64,000 bases of DNA, taken from NCBI GenBank assembly GCA_944336975.1, contig CALVLH010000001.1, positions 186,001 through 250,000 on the forward strand. The letters are read 5' to 3'. Below the pieces are notes generated by a model. That model was not told the DNA's origin. It did no database searches and saw only the letters and a list, made by a program, of their open reading frames with translations. The translations under genes and the position numbers were made by a program. Shown here in pieces: positions 17,349 to 25,045 of this stretch. Origin of the DNA: an uncultured Clostridia bacterium. Lineage in GTDB: Bacteria > Bacillota > Clostridia > Christensenellales > Borkfalkiaceae. Each line of letters opens with the position of its first letter. Within the stretch, counting starts at the first letter, position 1.

Positions 17349-17377
17349 TTGACACCCCGGGCGGGAAGTGGTATAAT
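17349..17377 (+). promoter_or_regulatory. Sigma-A promoter of the first DUF1292 gene
   Basis: TTGACA (17349-17354), 17-bp spacer, TATAAT (17372-17377): both hexamers are consensus. Confidence 0.9.
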
Positions 17378-17402
17378 ATCGAAAAAACGCATGAGGTGCA
17401 AG

Positions 17403-17738
17403 ATGAGCGAAGAATATGAAGAGACGGATATCCGCGATATCCTTTACGACCCCGACAATAACGATCCCATCGTGTTGCAGGATCAGGACGGCAATAACGT
17501 CATGTTTGAACAGATCGCGCTCTTTCCGATCGACGGGACGGAGTATGTCCTGCTCAGACCCGTGGATCACATTGAAGGCATGGAGGAGGACGAGTTGCTC
17601 GTTTTCCGTCTGGTGGAAGAGGACGACAGCGCTTCGCTCGAAATCGTGACCGACCGCAATCTTGCGGAAAAAGTGTTCGATGAGTTTTTGAAGCTGGTCG
17701 AAGAAGAAGGAGAAGACGAAGGAGGAGAGGAGGAGTGA
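17403..17738 (+). CDS. DUF1292 family protein, longer paralogue
   Basis: 111 residues, very acidic. DUF1292 (YrzB-like) proteins are common in Firmicutes and have no firmly known role. The pattern is DGNNVMFEQIALFPIDGTEYVLL, broken here as a beta-rich core, followed by EDELLVFRLVEE and a helix ending in an acidic tail of Glu/Asp/Gly. The ATG at 17403 follows GAGGTGCAAG. A second DUF1292 gene lies at 20411-20707. Each has its own consensus promoter, suggesting steady, independent expression. Confidence 0.88.
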   Translation: MSEEYEETDIRDILYDPDNNDPIVLQDQDGNNVMFEQIALFPIDGTEYVLLRPVDHIEGMEEDELLVFRLVEEDDSASLEIVTDRNLAEKVFDEFLKLVEEEGEDEGGEEE

Positions 17739-17755
17739 GAACTCCGCTTCCTGAG

Positions 17756-17788
17756 GGCGCCCCGCGCGATCGCGCGGGGCGCCTTTGC
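17756..17788 (+). terminator. Terminator after DUF1292
   Basis: A 13-bp GC-only stem (17756-17768 with 17771-17783), followed by TTTGCGTTTT. The T-run is interrupted, but the stem is very strong. Confidence 0.7.
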
Positions 17789-17924
17789 GTTTTGCGGCGG
17801 GAGCTCTTTGCGACAGGAAGACCTCGCGTTTTGCGGGACTTCTGCGGCAGGAAGTTGCGCATAATCGGTACAGGTGTGCGTTCGCGCATTTTTTGCGGAA
17901 ATATTCTTCGATCGGCACAGTTAT

Positions 17925-17953
17925 TTGACAAACGGCGGCGCTTTTGTTATAAT
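17925..17953 (+). promoter_or_regulatory. Sigma-A promoter of asnA
   Basis: TTGACA (17925-17930), 17-bp spacer, TATAAT (17948-17953); both consensus. The ~140 bp between the previous terminator and this promoter shows nothing else I recognise. Confidence 0.9.
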
Positions 17954-18013
17954 AACAGGAAACAAGTTGCGCCGTCCGCCGTTCCGAAAGAGCGGGCGCG
18001 CGAAGGAGTCGTC

Positions 18014-19021
18014 ATGAGCAAGGTCACCATTCCGCAGGGATACCGTTCCGCGCTCGGGATGTACGATACGCAATCGGCGATCGGCATCTTAAAGCGCACG
18101 TTTGAAGAAAAACTGTGCCTTGCGCTCAATTTAAAGCGCGTTTCCGCGCCCCTGTTCGTCGATCCCGCTTCGGGGCTCAACGATGATCTGAACGGGGTGG
18201 AGCGCCCCGTCGCTTTCGAGATCCGCGAAACGGGCAAGACCGCGGTCGTCGTCCATTCGCTGGCGAAATGGAAGCGCAAGGCGCTCAAAGATTACGGCTT
18301 TTCCGAAGGGGAAGGGCTTTATACGGACATGAACGCCATCCGCCGCGACGAGGATATGGACAATCTGCATTCCGTCTATACCGATCAGTGGGACTGGGAA
18401 AAGATCATCACGAGGGAGACGCGCAACGTCAAATACCTCAAACGCGTCGTCCGTGCGATCGTCGGGGCGATCTGCGAGACGTCGGACGTCCTCAAATGCC
18501 GCTATCCCCAACTTAACGTCCGCCTCAAACGAGAAGTGACGTTTATCACGTCGCAGGAGCTGGAAGATCTCTATCCCGATAAAACGCCCAAGAAGAGGGA
18601 AAATCTCTTCGTCAGGGAACACAAGACGGTGTTCATCATGCAGATCGGCGATAAGCTCCGTTCGGGCGTGCCGCACGACGGCAGAGCGCCCGACTATGAC
18701 GACTGGACGCTCAACGGGGATATTCTGTTCTGGAACGACGTGCTCGAATGCGCATTCGAGGTGTCCTCGATGGGGATCCGCGTGGACGAAGCCGCGCTCG
18801 AACGCCAGCTCAGAGAGGCGCACGCAGAAGAGCGGAAGAAACTGAGTTTCCATGCCGCTCTGCTTGCGGGGGAACTGCCGCTCACGATGGGCGGCGGCAT
18901 CGGACAGTCCCGCCTTTCCATGCTGCTCCTTGCCAAGGCGCACATCGGCGAAGTGCAGGCTTCGCTCTGGGACGACGAAACCATGCGCGTCTGCCGCGAA
19001 AACGGCGTCGTATTGCTCTGA
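18014..19021 (+). CDS. asnA: Aspartate--ammonia ligase (asparagine synthetase A)
   Basis: 335 residues, near the 330 of the E. coli enzyme. It makes asparagine from aspartate, ammonia and ATP and belongs to the class II aminoacyl-tRNA-synthetase fold. Seen: VSAPLFVDPASGLNDDLNGVERPV near the N terminus (two adjoining pieces), VVHSLAKWKRKAL, YTDMNAIRRDE, YTDQWDWEK, and the C-terminal GGGIGQSRL motif 3. Start at the ATG at 18014 after GAAGGAG; longer in-frame starts would extend into the promoter region. It is a single gene. Confidence 0.97.
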   Translation: MSKVTIPQGYRSALGMYDTQSAIGILKRTFEEKLCLALNLKRVSAPLFVDPASGLNDDLNGVERPVAFEIRETGKTAVVVHSLAKWKRKALKDYGFSEGEGLYTDMNAIRRDEDMDNLHSVYTDQWDWEKIITRETRNVKYLKRVVRAIVGAICETSDVLKCRYPQLNVRLKREVTFITSQELEDLYPDKTPKKRENLFVREHKTVFIMQIGDKLRSGVPHDGRAPDYDDWTLNGDILFWNDVLECAFEVSSMGIRVDEAALERQLREAHAEERKKLSFHAALLAGELPLTMGGGIGQSRLSMLLLAKAHIGEVQASLWDDETMRVCRENGVVLL

Positions 19022-19107
19022 ATCCCGACGTCGGACCCTTTCGCGCTGTGTTTTGCGGAAAGTGCGCCGCAACTGCGGTATGATAAAGTTTTGAATTGAT
19101 ACAGGAT

Positions 19108-19138
19108 ATGCCCGCGCCGCTTCAAGCGGCGCGGGCAT
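19108..19138 (+). other. Strong hairpin after asnA
   Basis: A 13-bp stem (19108-19120 with 19126-19138), very GC-rich, without a T-run. Its right arm overlaps a 14-bp direct repeat (19133-19146 and 19148-19161). It may act as an mRNA 3' stabiliser or a non-canonical terminator. Confidence 0.5.
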
Positions 19139-19251
19139 AGTATTATCGGGCATAGTATTATTCTGTGACGGGAAAGATTTTCAGGAAATTCGGAATTCCG
19201 CGTTCAAAAGCGAAATCGGGCTTTTTTCGCGCGGGATGTTTCGGCGCGTAC

Positions 19252-19280
19252 TTGACAGGGAAAGTTCATTGTGGTATCAT
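19252..19280 (+). promoter_or_regulatory. Sigma-A promoter of the lipoprotein gene
   Basis: TTGACA (19252-19257), 17-bp spacer, TATCAT (19275-19280). Confidence 0.85.
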
Positions 19281-19332
19281 TCGATCGACGGAACGTTTTC
19301 GAGATGGACTGACATTTCGCGAGGAGGAAAGC

Positions 19333-19839
19333 ATGAGGAGACGTGTTTTTTTGTCAGGAGCGGCGGCAACGCTCTCGCTCGTATTCGTTTTGGCGGGGGC
19401 GGGATGTTCGCCCGAACAAACTTACGCAAGATCGGAAGGCGTTTTTTATTCTCTGGAAGAAGCGTATGAAGACGGTCGGCTGTCGCAGGACGATCTGAAA
19501 AACATCGCATACTGCTATCATATTTCGCAGGATGCGGAAGATCGTACCGAGGAAACTTTCGAGCCGAGCCCGAAAGATCCCGAAACGTTGTCCGCGGTGA
19601 CGGAATACAAGATCAAGCGGACGTATCTGAACGACGTGATCGGCATGGAAGACGGTTCGTTTGAGCATGTTTTTATCTATGGATATTACGGCACCTATGA
19701 CGGCAACGTCGTCGTAGCGGTCACCGACGATTATCACGGCTACGATTATGTGATCGAGCCGCAATACGATGTCGGCGGCGTGACCTTTTATCGATATGTC
19801 GCCGCATATCTGCGGGTATGGCGCGCGGACGAGGCATAA
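19333..19839 (+). CDS. Putative lipoprotein, unknown function
   Basis: 168 residues. The signal has a positively charged start (MRRRVF), a hydrophobic core and the lipobox LAGAGC. The mature part is acidic and tyrosine-rich, with DLKNIAYCYHI, a segment YKIKRTYLNDVIG, and a beta-rich end containing FIYGYYGTYDGNVVVAVTDD. The beta-rich C terminus suggests a small domain on the outer face of the membrane. The ATG at 19333 follows GAGGAGGAAAG. It is monocistronic: own promoter, own terminator. No family named. Confidence 0.75.
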   Translation: MRRRVFLSGAAATLSLVFVLAGAGCSPEQTYARSEGVFYSLEEAYEDGRLSQDDLKNIAYCYHISQDAEDRTEETFEPSPKDPETLSAVTEYKIKRTYLNDVIGMEDGSFEHVFIYGYYGTYDGNVVVAVTDDYHGYDYVIEPQYDVGGVTFYRYVAAYLRVWRADEA

Positions 19840-19943
19840 CGCGGTCGGAGGCAGTCGGGTGCGGTTGCCTTCGCCGTCGGACGGCAACGAAGACGGAAAA
19901 GAGCGCCGGTCGGCGCGAAGTGGCATTTCATAATAATACAGAG

Positions 19944-19978
19944 GATTTCCCGAACGGAGCGGTCGGGAAATCTTTTTT
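19944..19978 (+). terminator. Rho-independent terminator
   Basis: A 10-bp stem (19944-19953 with 19963-19972) and six T residues. Confidence 0.9.
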
Positions 19979-19987
19979 ATCTGCCCG

Positions 19988-19995
19988 CATATAAT
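19988..19995 (+). promoter_or_regulatory. -10 element of ylmC; fits sigma-A and mother-cell sigma-E/K
   Basis: CATATAAT ends 6 nt before the ylmC ATG. It contains TATAAT and also matches the CATAnnnT -10 of sigma-E/sigma-K. No strong -35 for sigma-A is seen 17 bp upstream, inside the previous terminator. The short distance implies a leaderless or near-leaderless mRNA. Confidence 0.5.
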
Positions 19996-20001
19996 GAAAC
20001 G

Positions 20002-20337
20002 ATGGAAACGAGTTATCTGGAATTAAAACAAAAAGAGGTCGTCAACCTGTGCGACGGAAAGCGTCTGGGCAGGGTGTGCGACGTGGTATTTACCTTTCCC
20101 GAGGGAAAAACGCTCGGCATCGTCGTTCCCGGAACGCGCGGCTTCCGTTTCGGCAGGGCGGAACTCTTCATCGCGCTCAAAGACATCAGCAAGATCGGCG
20201 TGGACGTCATCCTCGTCGATATTCATTCCGCGCCGAAACCCGATAAACGCCGAGGCAGAGAATGCTGTCCGCCGCGCGGCGATCGATGTGCCGCGCCCGA
20301 ACCGCGCGAACGCAGGGATTACGGAGAATACGAATGA
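20002..20337 (+). CDS. ylmC: YlmC/YmxH-family PRC-barrel sporulation protein
   Basis: 111 residues; the PRC-barrel fills residues ~5-75 (LKQKEVVNLCDGKRLGRVCDV, described as the strand that opens the family, then FTFPEGKTLGIVVPG and LFIALKDISKIGVDVILVD). The tail is basic and Cys/Arg-rich. Family members are sporulation-linked in Firmicutes, with unclear molecular role. The start ATG at 20002 has no Shine-Dalgarno and lies 6 nt after a -10 box. Confidence 0.85.
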   Translation: METSYLELKQKEVVNLCDGKRLGRVCDVVFTFPEGKTLGIVVPGTRGFRFGRAELFIALKDISKIGVDVILVDIHSAPKPDKRRGRECCPPRGDRCAAPEPRERRDYGEYE

Positions 20338-20361
20338 TTTTATAAAATCCGTCCCGAATTG

Positions 20362-20390
20362 TTGACGGCGGGCGCGAACCGTGTTATGAT
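20362..20390 (+). promoter_or_regulatory. Sigma-A promoter of the second DUF1292 gene
   Basis: TTGACG (20362-20367), 17-bp spacer, TATGAT (20385-20390). Confidence 0.8.
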
Positions 20391-20410
20391 AGAGGTCGGA
20401 GGATATGATC

Positions 20411-20707
20411 ATGAGCGAAATCGATAAAATTTTCGATCCCGACAATACCGAAACGATCGTGCTGTATGACGAGAACAATGAAAAGACGGAATTCGAACAG
20501 ATCGCCGTTATCCCGCTCGACGGGGCGGTGTACGTCATCCTGCAACCCGTCGCGGGCACGCCCGACGTGGAGGAGGATGAGGCGTGGGCGTTCCGCATCG
20601 ACGAATCGGACAACGAGGACGTGCTCGTCCTGCTCAATGACGAAGAGACGGTGAACAGGGTCTTCGAAGAGTATTACAGGCTGTTGGAAGAGGACGACGC
20701 CCCGTAA
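20411..20707 (+). CDS. DUF1292 family protein, shorter paralogue
   Basis: 98 residues from the ATG at 20411, which has better spacing to CGGAGG than the ATG at 20405. Same layout as the gene at 17403: FDPDNTETIVLYDENNE, EFEQIAVIPLDGAVYVIL, EDEAWAFRIDES and an acidic C terminus. Function unknown. The two copies differ at most positions outside the core, so this is not a recent duplication. Confidence 0.88.
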   Translation: MSEIDKIFDPDNTETIVLYDENNEKTEFEQIAVIPLDGAVYVILQPVAGTPDVEEDEAWAFRIDESDNEDVLVLLNDEETVNRVFEEYYRLLEEDDAP

Positions 20708-21120
20708 ATGCGGCGAGAGCAGACGTCCGTAAGAGGGGGCTGCCGAAAAAATCACATCGTTCAGCCCCGTGCACAACCTGGAAGGGAAGACTGCAGGTCT
20801 TTCCGAAAAAACGACATCATAACATACCGCTCAAAAAGGCCGCGCCTGCGTTGCATTCCGCAGGCGCGGCTTTTATGGCGTCGGGCGGTCAGCGGCTTGC
20901 AACGAAAACGCAGAAACGAAGCATACAGACGCGCCGAAAAGCTGACGACGGTGCAGACTGCTCAATCGCCAAAAGGCGACGCGGGCGCAAACGACGCGCA
21001 GGGTTTGAAGGAGAACGGTGGCAAAAAGTTCGGGCGGGTAACTCGTTCAGGCAAGACGCCGAAATGGCAAAAGGGGAAGATCGTTCGGATAAGGGCGGCG
21101 GGGAAAGGAACAATTCAGAG
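20708..21120. other. Gene-free interval with two copies of an 18-nt motif and one hairpin
   Basis: Between the DUF1292 stop and the nifJ terminator I find no convincing gene on either strand. It contains two copies of CCGAAAAAAnnACATCrT starting exactly 60 bp apart (20743 and 20803), each beside an inverted repeat. A 12-bp GC hairpin with TTTTA follows (20839-20850 with 20859-20870), which could terminate the DUF1292 transcript. The part from 20880 to 21120 shows no repeat, promoter or RNA signature I recognise. Confidence 0.4.
20839..20875 (+). terminator. Terminator downstream of the second DUF1292 gene
   Basis: A 12-bp perfect stem with an 8-nt loop followed by TTTTA, about 130 nt after the stop codon. 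Confidence 0.7.
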
Positions 21121-21152
21121 CAACAAAAAGAAGCGGCTCGGATGAGCCGCTT
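21121..21152 (-). terminator. Terminator of nifJ (minus strand)
   Basis: A 9-bp stem (21131-21139 with 21144-21152). On the minus strand it is followed by CTTTTTGTTG. Confidence 0.85.
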
Positions 21153-21168
21153 CTCTTATGTTCGGGAA

Positions 21169-24100
21169 TTATTCTCTTCCCGCAAGTTTCTTGTAGCCTT
21201 CCAGTCTCTCTCTGGACGATTCTTCCGTCTTCTTGAAGAGTTCTTCCGCGACGGCGGGCTGCGTCTTCTTGAGGGAAGCGTAGCGCGTTTCGCCGAGGAT
21301 GAACGCCTGGTAATCGCCCGTAGGATCCTTGGAGTCGAGCGTGAAGGGATTTTCGCCCTTTTCCGCAAGTTCGGGGTTGAAGCGATACAGCTGCCAGTAT
21401 CCGCAATCGACCGCCGCCTTTTCTTCCGCCTGCGACTTGGTCATGTTGATGCCGTGGTTGATGCAAGGCGCATAGCAGATGATGAGGGAAGGTCCGTGAT
21501 ATGCTTCCGCTTCCTTCAACGCCTTGACGAACTGCGCTTTGTCCGAACCCATCGCGCACTGTGCGACGTACACATAGCCGTAGGAAGCCGCGATCATGCC
21601 GAGGTCCTTCTTCTTGACTCTCTTACCGGAGGAAGCGAACTTCGCGACTGCGCCGATCGGGGTGGACTTGCTCGCCTGTCCGCCCGTGTTGGAATACACT
21701 TCGGTATCCAGAACGAGGACGTTGACGTCTTCGCCGCTTGCGAGGACGTGATCGAGTCCGCCGTAGCCGATGTCGTATGCCCAGCCGTCGCCGCCGATGA
21801 TCCAGAAGGATTTCTTGACGAGGCAGTCTTTCTCCGCGAGGATCTCCTCGACGAGGGCGAGTTCTTCGCCTTCGCATTCCGCCTTGCAGTTTTCAAGGTC
21901 GGCAACGAGCGCCGCAGCCGTCTTCTTGCTGCCTTCCGCGTCGTCCATGTTCTCGATCCACGCTTCGAGGATCGCCTTGCATTCGGGATATTCCGCCCAC
22001 ATTTCCGCAAGTTTTGCGACCTTGTCTTTGAGCGCGCCGCGGCGAGCCTTGTAAGCGAGGTTCATGCCGTAGCCGAATTCCGCGTTGTCTTCGAACAGGG
22101 AGTTCGCCCATGCGGGGCCGTGTCCCTGCTTGTTGACGGTGTAAGGGCAGGTAGGGGAGGAGCCGCCGTAGATGGAGGAGCAGCCCGTCGCGTTCGCGAT
22201 GATCATGCGATCGCCGAACAGCTGCGTGACGACCTTGACATAAGGCGTTTCGCCGCAGCCCGCGCACGCGCCCGAGAACTCGAACAGGGAAGGCGTGAAC
22301 TGGCTCTTCTTGACGTCTGCCATCTTGATTTCGGACAGATCGACTTCGGGAAGATCGACCGCATACTCCCAGTTTTTCGCTTCGACCGCTTCGAGTTCGG
22401 CGAACGGCGTCATGACGAGCGCCTTGTTGCCCTTCATGCCGGGGCAGACTTCTGCGCAGACGCCGCATCCCATACAGTCGAGAGGGGATACCTGCATTCT
22501 GAACTCATAGCCCTTAATGCCCGTAGCGGGTTTGGTGTCGAATGCTTCGGGCTTGTCCGCGCCTTCCGCGACGAGTGCGGGACGGATACAAGCGTGAGGG
22601 CAGACGAAGGAGCACTGGTTGCACTGCACGCAGTTTTCCTTGACCCACTTGGGGACCATGACGGCGACGCCGCGTTTTTCAAACTTGGTCGTGCCGGTAG
22701 GAACGGAGCCGTCCGCATTGAACGCGGAGGAAGGAAGTTTGTCGCCTTCGAGCGCGAGGATGGGAGCGACGACGTTCTTGAAGTAATCGTTGTCCGCGAG
22801 CTTGATCATCTCCGCGCCTTCCGTGGTGGTAGCCCAGGATGCGGGGATCTTGATCTTGACGAGGTGTTCCTTCGCGGAGTCGATCGCGTTGTAGTTCATC
22901 TGAACGACCGCGTCGCCCTTTCTTGCGAAGGACTTGTATGCCATCTTCTTCATGAGATCGACCGCCTCGGTGTAAGGCATGATCTGCTCGTTGATGAGGA
23001 AGAATGCGGATTGCAGGATGGTGTTGGTTCTTCCTTTCAGACCCAGCTTTGCCGCAATGGAGATCGCGTCGATGACATAGAGGTTCGCCTTCTTCTTTGC
23101 GAGCTGGTTCTTGACTTTTGCGGGAAGGTTTGCGTTCAGTTCTTCGACGGTCGTCCAGGGAGCGTTCAGAAGGAAGGAGCCGCCCTGTTTGAGGTCGCTG
23201 ACCATATCGTAACGGATGATGTACGAAGGGTTATGGCAGGCGATGAAGTCCGCCGCGTCGATGAGGTATTCCGACTGGATGGGCGTCTTGCCGAATCTCA
23301 GGTGAGAAACGGTGATGCCGCCCGATTTCTTGGAATCGTAGAAGAAGTAAGCCTGCGCGTACATATCGGTGTGGTCGCCGATGATCTTGATGGAGTTCTT
23401 GTTCGCGCCGACCGTACCGTCCGAACCAAGCCCGTAGAACTTGCAGGACGTGGAACCTGCGGGAGCCGCATCGAACTTCTTGGAGAAGTCGAGCGAGGTA
23501 TGCGTGACGTCTTCGTAGATGCCGACGGTGAAGTGGTTCTTGGGCGTCTTCGCTTCGAGGTTCTTATAGACGGAAAGCACCATCGAGGGGTTGAATTCCT
23601 TGGAGCCGAGACCGTAACGGCCGCCGACGACGGTGATGTTCTTGATGCCCTTTTCCAAAAGCGCGGTGCAGACATCCAGGTAAAGAGGTTCGCCGAGCGA
23701 GCCGGGTTCCTTGGTTCTGTCGAGGACCGCGATCTTCTTGCAGGTAGCGGGGATCGCCGCGACGAATGCGTCGGTGACGAAAGGACGGTACAGTCTGACT
23801 TTGATCAGGCCATATTTCTTGCCCTGCGCGTTGAGCTTGTTGATGGACTCTTCGATCGTCTCTGCGCCCGAGCCCATGATGACGGTGACGTATTTCGCGT
23901 CGGGAGCGCCGACGTAGTCGAAGAGGTGATAGCTTCTGCCCGTGAGAGCGGAGACCTCGTCCATCATTTCCTGAACGATCGCGGGCGTCGCGTTATAGTA
24001 GCTGTTCGCGGTCTCTCTGTTCTGGAAGTAGGTATCGCCGTTCTGCGCGGTGCCTTTCTGGATGGGGTGTTCGGGGTTGAGCGCTCTCGCCTTGAACTCC

Positions 24101-24708
24101 GCGACGTCTTTGTCCAGTCCCTTTTTGAGGTAGATCTCTTTCATCTCGTCGTAGGAGATGACGTCGATCTTGGAAACTTCGTGCGACGTTCTGAATCCGT
24201 CGAAGAAGCTGATGAAGGGGACTCTCGCGCGGAGCGTGGAGAGGTGCGCGACGAGCGCGAGATCCATGACTTCCTGCACGGAGCAGGAGGAGATCATCGC
24301 GAAGCCCGTCTGGCGGCAAGCCATGACGTCTGCGTGGTCGCCGAAGATGTTCAGCGAATGCGCCGCGATCGCGCGGGCGGAAACGTGCATGACCATGGGC
24401 AGCAGTTCGCCCGAGATCTTATACATATTGGGGATCATGAGGAGCAGACCCTGAGAAGCGGTGTAGGTCGTAGTAAGAGCGCCCGCGCTCAGAGAGCCGT
24501 GGACTGCGCCGGCCGCGCCTCCCTCCGACTGCATTTCAGCAATGCGGAGTTTCTGCCCCCACATATTCACTCTGCCTTGCGTCGCCCATTCGTCCGCCGA
24601 TTCTGCCATCGGGGAAGAAGGGGTGATGGGGTAGATGGCCGCCACTTCCGAGAAGGCGTAAGCGACGTGCGAGGCGGCGGTATTGCCGTCGATAGTCATC
24701 TTTGTCAT
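21169..24708 (-). CDS. nifJ: Pyruvate:ferredoxin (flavodoxin) oxidoreductase
   Basis: 1179 residues, one chain with all domains, the usual length. It converts pyruvate and CoA to acetyl-CoA and CO2 and reduces ferredoxin. N terminus: AIYPITPSSPMAE. Two [4Fe-4S] motifs: CVQCNQCSFVCPHAC and CMGCGVCAEVCPG. The third cluster and thiamine diphosphate domain: SGACAGCGETPY, GDGWAYDIGYGGLDH and EVYSNTGGQASKSTP. The ATG at 24708 follows GGAGGTTTTTATCG; upstream in-frame starts would lie in the untranslated leader. Codons are strongly biased to C-ending forms, as in a highly expressed gene. It is monocistronic. Confidence 0.98.
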   Translation of the reverse strand: MTKMTIDGNTAASHVAYAFSEVAAIYPITPSSPMAESADEWATQGRVNMWGQKLRIAEMQSEGGAAGAVHGSLSAGALTTTYTASQGLLLMIPNMYKISGELLPMVMHVSARAIAAHSLNIFGDHADVMACRQTGFAMISSCSVQEVMDLALVAHLSTLRARVPFISFFDGFRTSHEVSKIDVISYDEMKEIYLKKGLDKDVAEFKARALNPEHPIQKGTAQNGDTYFQNRETANSYYNATPAIVQEMMDEVSALTGRSYHLFDYVGAPDAKYVTVIMGSGAETIEESINKLNAQGKKYGLIKVRLYRPFVTDAFVAAIPATCKKIAVLDRTKEPGSLGEPLYLDVCTALLEKGIKNITVVGGRYGLGSKEFNPSMVLSVYKNLEAKTPKNHFTVGIYEDVTHTSLDFSKKFDAAPAGSTSCKFYGLGSDGTVGANKNSIKIIGDHTDMYAQAYFFYDSKKSGGITVSHLRFGKTPIQSEYLIDAADFIACHNPSYIIRYDMVSDLKQGGSFLLNAPWTTVEELNANLPAKVKNQLAKKKANLYVIDAISIAAKLGLKGRTNTILQSAFFLINEQIMPYTEAVDLMKKMAYKSFARKGDAVVQMNYNAIDSAKEHLVKIKIPASWATTTEGAEMIKLADNDYFKNVVAPILALEGDKLPSSAFNADGSVPTGTTKFEKRGVAVMVPKWVKENCVQCNQCSFVCPHACIRPALVAEGADKPEAFDTKPATGIKGYEFRMQVSPLDCMGCGVCAEVCPGMKGNKALVMTPFAELEAVEAKNWEYAVDLPEVDLSEIKMADVKKSQFTPSLFEFSGACAGCGETPYVKVVTQLFGDRMIIANATGCSSIYGGSSPTCPYTVNKQGHGPAWANSLFEDNAEFGYGMNLAYKARRGALKDKVAKLAEMWAEYPECKAILEAWIENMDDAEGSKKTAAALVADLENCKAECEGEELALVEEILAEKDCLVKKSFWIIGGDGWAYDIGYGGLDHVLASGEDVNVLVLDTEVYSNTGGQASKSTPIGAVAKFASSGKRVKKKDLGMIAASYGYVYVAQCAMGSDKAQFVKALKEAEAYHGPSLIICYAPCINHGINMTKSQAEEKAAVDCGYWQLYRFNPELAEKGENPFTLDSKDPTGDYQAFILGETRYASLKKTQPAVAEELFKKTEESSRERLEGYKKLAGRE

Positions 24709-24752
24709 CGATAAAAACCTCCGATTATAATAATTTTTTTCTGTTCCGTTGC

Positions 24753-24778
24753 GAGCGGGAGCAATACGGCTCCCGCTC
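24753..24778 (-). other. Stem-loop in the nifJ 5' untranslated region
   Basis: A 10-bp perfect stem (24753-24762 with 24769-24778) near the 5' end of the mRNA, followed by an A-rich unpaired stretch up to the SD. There is no T-run, so a stabilising 5' hairpin is more likely than a terminator. Confidence 0.6.
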
Positions 24779-24786
24779 ACGGCTCT

Positions 24787-24815
24787 ATTATACTTTTTTT
24801 TATGAAACAAGTCAA
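24787..24815 (-). promoter_or_regulatory. Sigma-A promoter of nifJ
   Basis: Minus strand TTGACT (24815-24810), 17-bp spacer, TATAAT (24792-24787). The 165 bp from here to the ecf promoter hold only short A/T tracts and GC-rich sequence with no other recognised site. Confidence 0.9.
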
Positions 24816-24980
24816 CCCCGCTATTGAAATATTTTAACTTTTTTCCGAAAAAAAATCGCATTTCGGCGTTTTCCGTCCCTTATGCTCGTCTGTCGCGGGC
24901 CTGTTTCCGCCCGCCGCTCCGCGGGGGGGCAATCCTTTCAAAAATTATAAATCTGTTGTCAAATTTTCACGCTGTTTTCA

Positions 24981-25009
24981 TTGTAAAATGGTAAAGTATT
25001 TGGTATAAT
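24981..25009 (+). promoter_or_regulatory. Sigma-A promoter of the ecfA1-ecfA2-ecfT-truA operon
   Basis: TTGTAA (24981-24986), 17-bp spacer, TATAAT (25004-25009), about 36 nt before ecfA1. Confidence 0.8.
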
Positions 25010-25045
25010 GAATGAAACTCAGTGAGAAACGGAAAAAGACAGAAC

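Noticed and set aside
20851-24714. A 1287-codon plus-strand frame opposite nifJ, and similar long antisense frames opposite secA and phosphoketolase
   Set aside because: These are reverse-strand shadows of GC-rich, strongly codon-biased genes. The sense strand carries intact catalytic motifs; the antisense translations have no SD, promoter or domain.
24709-25045. Small gene in the nifJ-ecfA1 intergenic region
   Set aside because: Short frames there lack an SD and overlap the two divergent promoters and the nifJ leader.
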